The position numbers and the translations under genes were made by a program. A model generated the notes under the pieces. That model saw only the letters and a list, made by a program, of their open reading frames with translations. It ran no database searches and had not been told where the DNA came from. 21,317 nucleotides of DNA from NCBI GenBank assembly GCA_019648995.1, contig BLXT01006951.1, positions 546,681-567,997 of the forward strand, given 5' to 3'. How positions within the stretch are numbered: the stretch's first letter is position 1; each line of letters begins with the position of its first letter. This DNA is from Plakobranchus ocellatus. Lineage: Eukaryota; Mollusca; Gastropoda; Plakobranchidae. Positions 11,195-18,300 of the stretch are shown here, piece after piece.

Positions 11195-14100
11195 TTACAA
11201 GATAAACAGGTGTACACAAAGTATGTGGGAGGGTTTCTTTCCTTGTAAAATGAACAATTTTTTTTTAAGACATAAGGATGAAAATCAATTTTATTCATAT
11301 TTTTTTCCACACAGCAACATCTAATCAATTGAACATGAGAGGGGTATTCTTGCATGTGCTCGGTGATGCACTCGGATCAGTCGTTGTTATTGTGTCTGCT
11401 CTTTTTATATGGTTTGTTGAGGGAGACTGGAAGTACTATATTGATCCTGCTATGAGGTAAGTAAGATTGGCATTATTGCAGTGGCAAGGGTGACTGGAAG
11501 TATTTTATTGATCCTGCCACTGTATACTACTACTTCTGCTGCTACTACTAACATTACTGCTGCCACTACTACCACTACTACCATTACAGACATGCCTACC
11601 GTTCCATTTTCACTTGAATCACCATGTAAGAGTCCTAATACTTCTTTCTTATCATACAAAGTTCTTTTTCACTACTTGTTGAGGGCTCCATCATGTCGGA
11701 AGGAATCAATGTGATGTACAGAATGAAAACATCGGAAAAAAAGCTAAAAGCGCGCCTTTACTAAAGGTTATTTTTTTAGAAGAAAAGTCAATTTATACAA
11801 AAAAAATATCGATAAATTCAATTTTCTAAGTGGCTTTAGCATAGGCTTTGAAACTTTTCCACTATTCCATCTATATAACCTGACGTATGTTATACGTCAA
11901 GTATGGATCTTGGCACAAGAAGCATGATGTACGTTGAACGTCATGTAGGGCATCTTGGCATGATATTTAATGAAGCTAATATGACCTACGTAAAACGTCA
12001 TATGTTTTACGTATGTCATATATGGCACGAAGGAGTTAAAGGACTTAGCGAAAAAAAATAACAGCGTTAACACTGCAACAAACTTTTCAAACTTATTAAA
12101 TGCACAGAACTCTTTGCTAGACCTTTTTTCATAACACCGAGCATGCATCTTGCAGACTGAAGAGGGGTTGGGGTGGTTTGGGGCAAACCTATCGGTGTAG
12201 TGCATCTATGGACGAACATCATGGTTAGGCCTACCATCACTGACTGTTGCCCTGTTGACGGTTGGTCATTCACACTCTGACGTCACTCACCTGGACTAGG
12301 GTTTTTTTTCAACAGGCAAATCTTTTCGAGGAAAACAAATACGAAAATTCTGACAGCAAATTTGAAATCAGCAACCTCGATTTAAGAAAATCATCACCGC
12401 AGAATTTCAATTTTAATAAAATAAAGAGTTTTGGGATAATTTTCCCGTTTTAAATCTGTCAACTGTACTATTGAAAGTTAATGGTTTGGTCGAACTTAAT
12501 TATCTAGACTTCGAGACTAACTATATGTGTCTTATACCTAGAGAAGTTATAAACCCAGCATTGAACTTAGGCTCGATGCAAGACTGTCTGATCAATGCTA
12601 AGCTCTTGCCATTGCCAGTCCCATTATAATACTATGACAGAACTTTATATAATACAATCCAACTTGCGTATCTTGGATAAGTCTACGTCTCTCAAAAATG
12701 ACCGAAAAGAAATTGCTCTACACAGAAGCTCCAATCTACAAAAGAGGACAGCATTGTATTCGAAAACAATGCATTGAGGCATTCCGCATTTTAGGGATAG
12801 AATAAGAAAATGCTTAATGGAATTTTCTGTTTGAGAAATGTTAATAAAAATTGAATTCCAATGATAACATTGAAATAAGTGACCCAAAGTTAAGCAAGAC
12901 AGAGGCTAAATGTTAACCAGTTGGCTTAGTGTTTGTGCCTATTTTGACAGGAACTGATATCCTCTACACTCTCTGCCATCCTAAAAATACACTTCTATTA
13001 TTAATTGGAACTCAGTTGAATTGAGTGTTTATTTGTTTTTGTCTAATCAGCGTCAGTTTTCGTCACATTCAGGTTTGTTCCGCATTTTTGCCCTTGGTGT
13101 TCCTCAAAAAATTTTTCAAGGGTAGACATGTCTGCCATTACCACCACAACTACTACAGCTGTTGCTGCTCACCACCACCACCACCACCACCTGCTGTTGC
13201 TGCTACTAGTACCACTTACTACCTCTACTTTCCTTCCTCTCCTTTTCATCTTTAGAATTAAAAAGTGAAAAAAAAATCTTCATCCATTCCTTTTGACAAA
13301 ACTTACAGTTCTTTTTTCTCCTTTATTTTCTTCCACTTTTTAACCTATCCTCATAATTCTTTGTATTTTACTTTTGAGTCCATCTCTACTGCTTTTTTAC
13401 ACACTTTCTTTACCATTCTTTGTTCTAATTTTTTAAGTTACCATATCCAAGAATTGCAAAATCAGATTGTTTTTCAATGGCAAGTGTTGTCTGAGTTTCT
13501 TGTGAAGATTATTGAAAATCCTTGGTTTATTACTCAAATCCCTCATTTTTTGTCTGTATGAACCCTGAACAGTAATATTTAAGGTAGACACCTCTGCATA
13601 CATTTATTGACTTGTGCCTGTCACTTCAGATCTAGATTTATTCAAATTTACATTACATATGTAACATCTAGAATCTAATAATTGGAACCCTAGGTGTCCA
13701 AGGTTTTTTTTTTTAATTTATAATTTGCATTGTTTCAATTGTATGTTAAGTCTTAGACAGATTAAGCCCCTTCACTGCTAAGGTGAGTCCACTAGCATAA
13801 GCTGTGCCTAAAAGCTCTTTCACTTTGGAAATCTCCCAATTTTCCCACGTTGCCAAAGCTTGCCTAAGCTATACAGAGATTATTGATCCTGTAGATCCAA
13901 CTCTGTTCTTTGATCTGGGATCTAGATCTCACACCTGTAGAATTACCCTCTTATCCTGTTCGTAACATAAATATCTGAGTGGTTTTGTAAAAACTCTCAA
14001 CAGATTCCTCGTTTAATCCTTTATGAGGCCCACAAGTTTTACACAGCTTTGACGATCATGTCATGAGTCAAAGAGTTTACAATCACCGGCTTATTTCTTA

Positions 14101-15319
14101 TCAGGTCCCCAAATTTTTTTACATTTGAATATTCCTTTAAAGATACTTTTTTTTTTATAACATACTGTTAGAAAATGGAATACAAATCAATTCCATCATA
14201 GATTCCTCAAAACCATAAAACTGCGAATCTATTCCAATGCCAATTCCTTCTTTGTGCCTGTATCACCGAGAGTATCAATTTGCTGAACCATAAGCCTTTC
14301 ATTTATTATCTTACACCAAAAACACCTTGGGGATCAATAGGAAATCTTTCAGATTACCAGTAAAATTGCACATGTTACTCCACCTGTGACTTACATCATT
14401 AAAATCTCATCATATAAAAGGCAATGTCCATCGCTGGCAGCTGTATGCACCCCTTCCCCTTTCCTTATTTCCAGATTTGTGTATGATATTACTGATAGGC
14501 AATTAGGGATGGGGAAGGTACTGGCAAGTTTTTTTTTGTTTTTGTTTTTTGTTTTTTATTTAATGTCTACCAATGAATTTGCCATGATCATGTTGGGGGA
14601 AAGTATTCAAAAATTCTTTTTCACGATTAGTTGTCTTGGTAGTGGTCTTCATCTTGAATGACAGTTTGCAAATTATGTGATATTCAAAATCTGTCTTCTT
14701 CTACAGTTGAACTTCAAATCATTTGAAACCTTTCTGACATGGTTTCCAATATATTATCTAAAAATTACAATAAAAGATTTTATTTTTTAGTCTAGAAACC
14801 CTACTGACTTAGATTCCAATATATTATCTAAAAATTGCTGCTATAAAAGCTTATTTTTTATGTCTTGAAAAGTTTTTTCATAGCATTTTTTACATCCTCT
14901 AATAAATACCTGAAAGCAGCTTTGACCACCATTGTTCAAAGAAAAATGTCAGTGGACAATATCACTGACAATGACTATGCCACAATCTCAAGATAATAGG
15001 TTCATTATAAATATTGGAGCAGATACACTTTTTGGTGTGAGAAAAAGCTTTTGGCGTTTCTATAATTAATGTACAAATATTTTAACAATTTATCAATATT
15101 ATTTCAAAAGACACCAATCAAAGGCTGGCATGTTCAATCATGCCTTAAGTGAAGAGAGGTAGAAGAAACTTATTCGGTTAAGGTGAAAAGGTGAAATATG
15201 CACTTTATCGAGATATAAAATGTAATCCACATTTCTTCATTGACAGCATTGATATAAAAAATTGCAATATGTTTCCGGGAGGAGGGTGGGGGTTGGGGGG
15301 GGAGGGAGAGGTTGATGCA

Positions 15320-15371
<52 letters not shown>

Positions 15372-18300
15372 ATCTCTATAATCATGAAATCAGTACTTCA
15401 AGAGGGTATACCCTAGAAATCGGTTGGCGCCCTCCCTTTAAACAAGCAAACCTGGGAGGAAGAGAGATGGCAGGTAGCACCAAACCCTTCTCACTTTAGC
15501 TTAGTCACATTCACCAAATCAAATTGATGAATGTCGCAAGAGAGAGAAAGACAAAAGAAAAAACAAACAGAAAGCAGAAGTACAGATTAGAACTGCAAAA
15601 AATTTTCATAACTGTTGGTTTTTTTTTTTTTTTGCATGCTGTGTCCATACTCATTATTTAGCACTATTGTCGGAAGTGTTTGCCACATTTGGTAGAGGTA
15701 AAATTGTTGTCACCTTGAATTGTGACATCACGATGCATCTTTGAAGCAACAGGCCAAGTCTCAAATTCTTTCCTGTACAGTCTTAGCCAGTTTTGATTAA
15801 AAACTTAGACCCAGATAAAGTATCTTTAGATCTCCCTATTCTTATTAAGGTGCCCTGTCTGGAACAGACATTGGCAGTCATGTACCTTCACTCAAACCTC
15901 TTATAAAATTGTTGTTGCTATCTTTGCCTGTTGTCCATGAGTTAATGCTTTCAATAAAAGTTATTCTGTGTCTGCCTGTTCTGCTTTTGCCTTCAATTTT
16001 TCTATGCTAAATGTTCGGAACCCTTTCCTTGTGTCAGCGAGTGTGCTGAAATTTAATAAATTTTAGTTACCCACGTCTTGTGTTTTTTTTATATATCTAA
16101 GATCTCTCAAGTTAAGCTTCTTTCATCGCCAATTGATTGGACTTTTTAAAATTGTCTATCACCCATAAAGGTGAAGGCATTCCCCTCAATAAAAAGAACA
16201 TCAATTTTTTTCTTTCTCTCTCTAAAAAAAGAAAGAAAATATCAAAAAAAATATGAAGATAAATCTTTCTGTCACTAAATGAGCAGTGGTGATATCCATG
16301 TTTGTAACTGCAGTGATCTTATTTTTGTAGAGTGAACACTTTTAGCAATTCGAACATGATGTGATGGAAGCCGTCAATTTTTTCAAAAGATTTTGATAAA
16401 TGCTTATTGGACTGATAATTTTATTGTGGTGCAGTTTAGAGGCAATCAATCGTACAGGCAGTATTGATGTTGATCATAGGTTGACTACCGTACAATACAA
16501 TACACATAGCTCTCAGTCTTCATAGTTGTCTTTGAGCGAAAAGGAAATACAATCTGGTGCCCATTGAGTCCTTGTGTAGGCATAGTGGGCTTCAAAAACT
16601 GTGCATAAGAATAAGACAAATTTTGTTGAACTAATACTTAAAGGACTGGCTTTGCCACCCTAGAGTTACCCCTCCCAGACCAGGGCTGCCACCTGTCCCT
16701 TCACCTCCCAGGAACGGAGTCGCCACCCACATTTCTAGAAGTAATGCCTTTAAAATCAATAAGGATAAGCCTATAATGGAAATCCTTTGTTGCACACCCA
16801 TACCTGCAAATTGATGACGAAAGTGTTTCGTTTTGACTGGGCCAGAAATGAAAAAATAAGGTCTAGACTGAGAATATTTTGGATTGTAATAAAGCAGTGG
16901 ACTAGCAGTTGTGAGAATACTACACTAGTCCTTTATGGCTGGGTACTTTTTTGCGAGTATACTTGTCGCTGGTCTTTTAGGATTCCTTTTTTTTTTTTTT
17001 TCGCGCGTATTCTTGTCAACGGTCCTTTAGGTATTAAGATATAAATGTATTCTCCTGTAAATGGAGTGTAATGATGTAAATTATGTGTATAAGTTACTGT
17101 AGAAGACATTGAGTTCAGAAAAATATTCATTGTTCTCTCGAATTAAATCAAGTTTACGGACTGTCAAATGAATTCTCAATATTTTTGGCTTGGTCCTTTA
17201 ATTTCTGCTAAAAATAAGGTGAGAAAAAGCGCTCAAGAATGACACGCATCTATTAAACTATGGGTATTTTTCATACTCCCCCCATATGTATTTTGTCTAG
17301 GCCACAGACAGTTTTTTTTTTCAGTTTACAGATGTTTCCCTGTCAGTAGTTGTGTATCCACCCTGTGAGTAATTGTATATCCACCCTGTCAATAGATGTG
17401 TATCCATCCTGTCAGTAGTTGTGTATCCTCCCTGTCAGGAGTTTTGTATCCACTCTGTTGTCCGTAGTTATTTATCCCTAATTTGCTCTGACTTTTCTGA
17501 TAATTTTTACTTCTTGTTTGACCAGAAGCAGCAGATGCTTTTTCCATGTGATATTTGTACTAGTAGAGATGGGGGTGACATTAATAGAATATTTGAAATA
17601 ATTGCCTGTGGGATTTTTTTTGTCATTTTTTAAATTTTTTAGCGTTCTGTTTTTTAAGTGTTTTTTAACTCCATCATAATATTTCTGATAGAGTAGCACT
17701 GGCACCACAGTGATATTAGTGATGGACCATCCTTGTACAATTGCTTTTGTCACTTTTACCATTTACATGTGAAACAATTTTTTTTTTTTTTTTTTGGTCA
17801 AGTTGATGATAAAGAAAATATGTCACCTTTTCTGAAAAATTTACTCCTCTCTCAATTTCAGTGTTATCATGGTAATCATCATCTTATCTACCACCATTCC
17901 TTTGCGTAAGTATAAATTTAGAAATTAAAAACTATTAATTTTTTTTGCACATAAAGGCCATGTCAGTCTTATTCTTCACTTTGAAGCGAAGTGCTTAAGG
18001 AAAAAAATGATAGAAAGCATAGAAAAACTTATGCATGCCATCTGTCAGGCTATATTTGTTTTCATAATATAATATATGACACAACTGCAAACTGTTACAA
18101 GTGGTTTGGTAATGTTTGGGAATCTTAGATTGTTTTGTAAAATTACTATCATATCTAATGGCTGAAATTGTGAATAAAATATCAACGCTTTGTTTTGTAT
18201 TTATTAATGATAATGGGATTAATAGTAATAATCGCTATGGTTATCTAAAAGTACTCTGGCTCACCTGTTTCATCATGGTTTTGTCATCTTGTTCTGAAGT

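Larger units (their letters stand above)
11457..17861 (+). other. ZnT1 intron 4, 6.4 kb, repeat-rich
   Basis: From GTAAGT to TTTCAG. Besides the repeats listed separately, the stretches 12460-13137, 13226-14724, 15950-16645, 16735-17335 and 17481-17861 are AT-rich and show no gene. No additional conserved ZnT1 exon is needed: exons 4 and 5 join in phase and restore the expected TM5-TM6 sequence. Confidence 0.9.

Noticed and set aside
11481-11714. Thr-rich open frame after exon 4
   Set aside because: It reads the CTA/CTG repeat in a frame different from the exon echo and has no splice support.
15191-15499. 102-codon plus-strand open frame
   Set aside because: It is driven by the G-rich tract and the TA microsatellite (alternating Tyr-Ile), not a protein.
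17341-17478. Regular 23-bp repeats as a possible CRISPR-like array
   Set aside because: Repeats are directly contiguous with no spacers, and the genome is animal; it is a minisatellite.
17478-17762. 94-codon minus-strand open frame in intron 4
   Set aside because: No recognisable motif, Lys/Asn-rich as expected from AT-rich DNA, and no sign of conservation.
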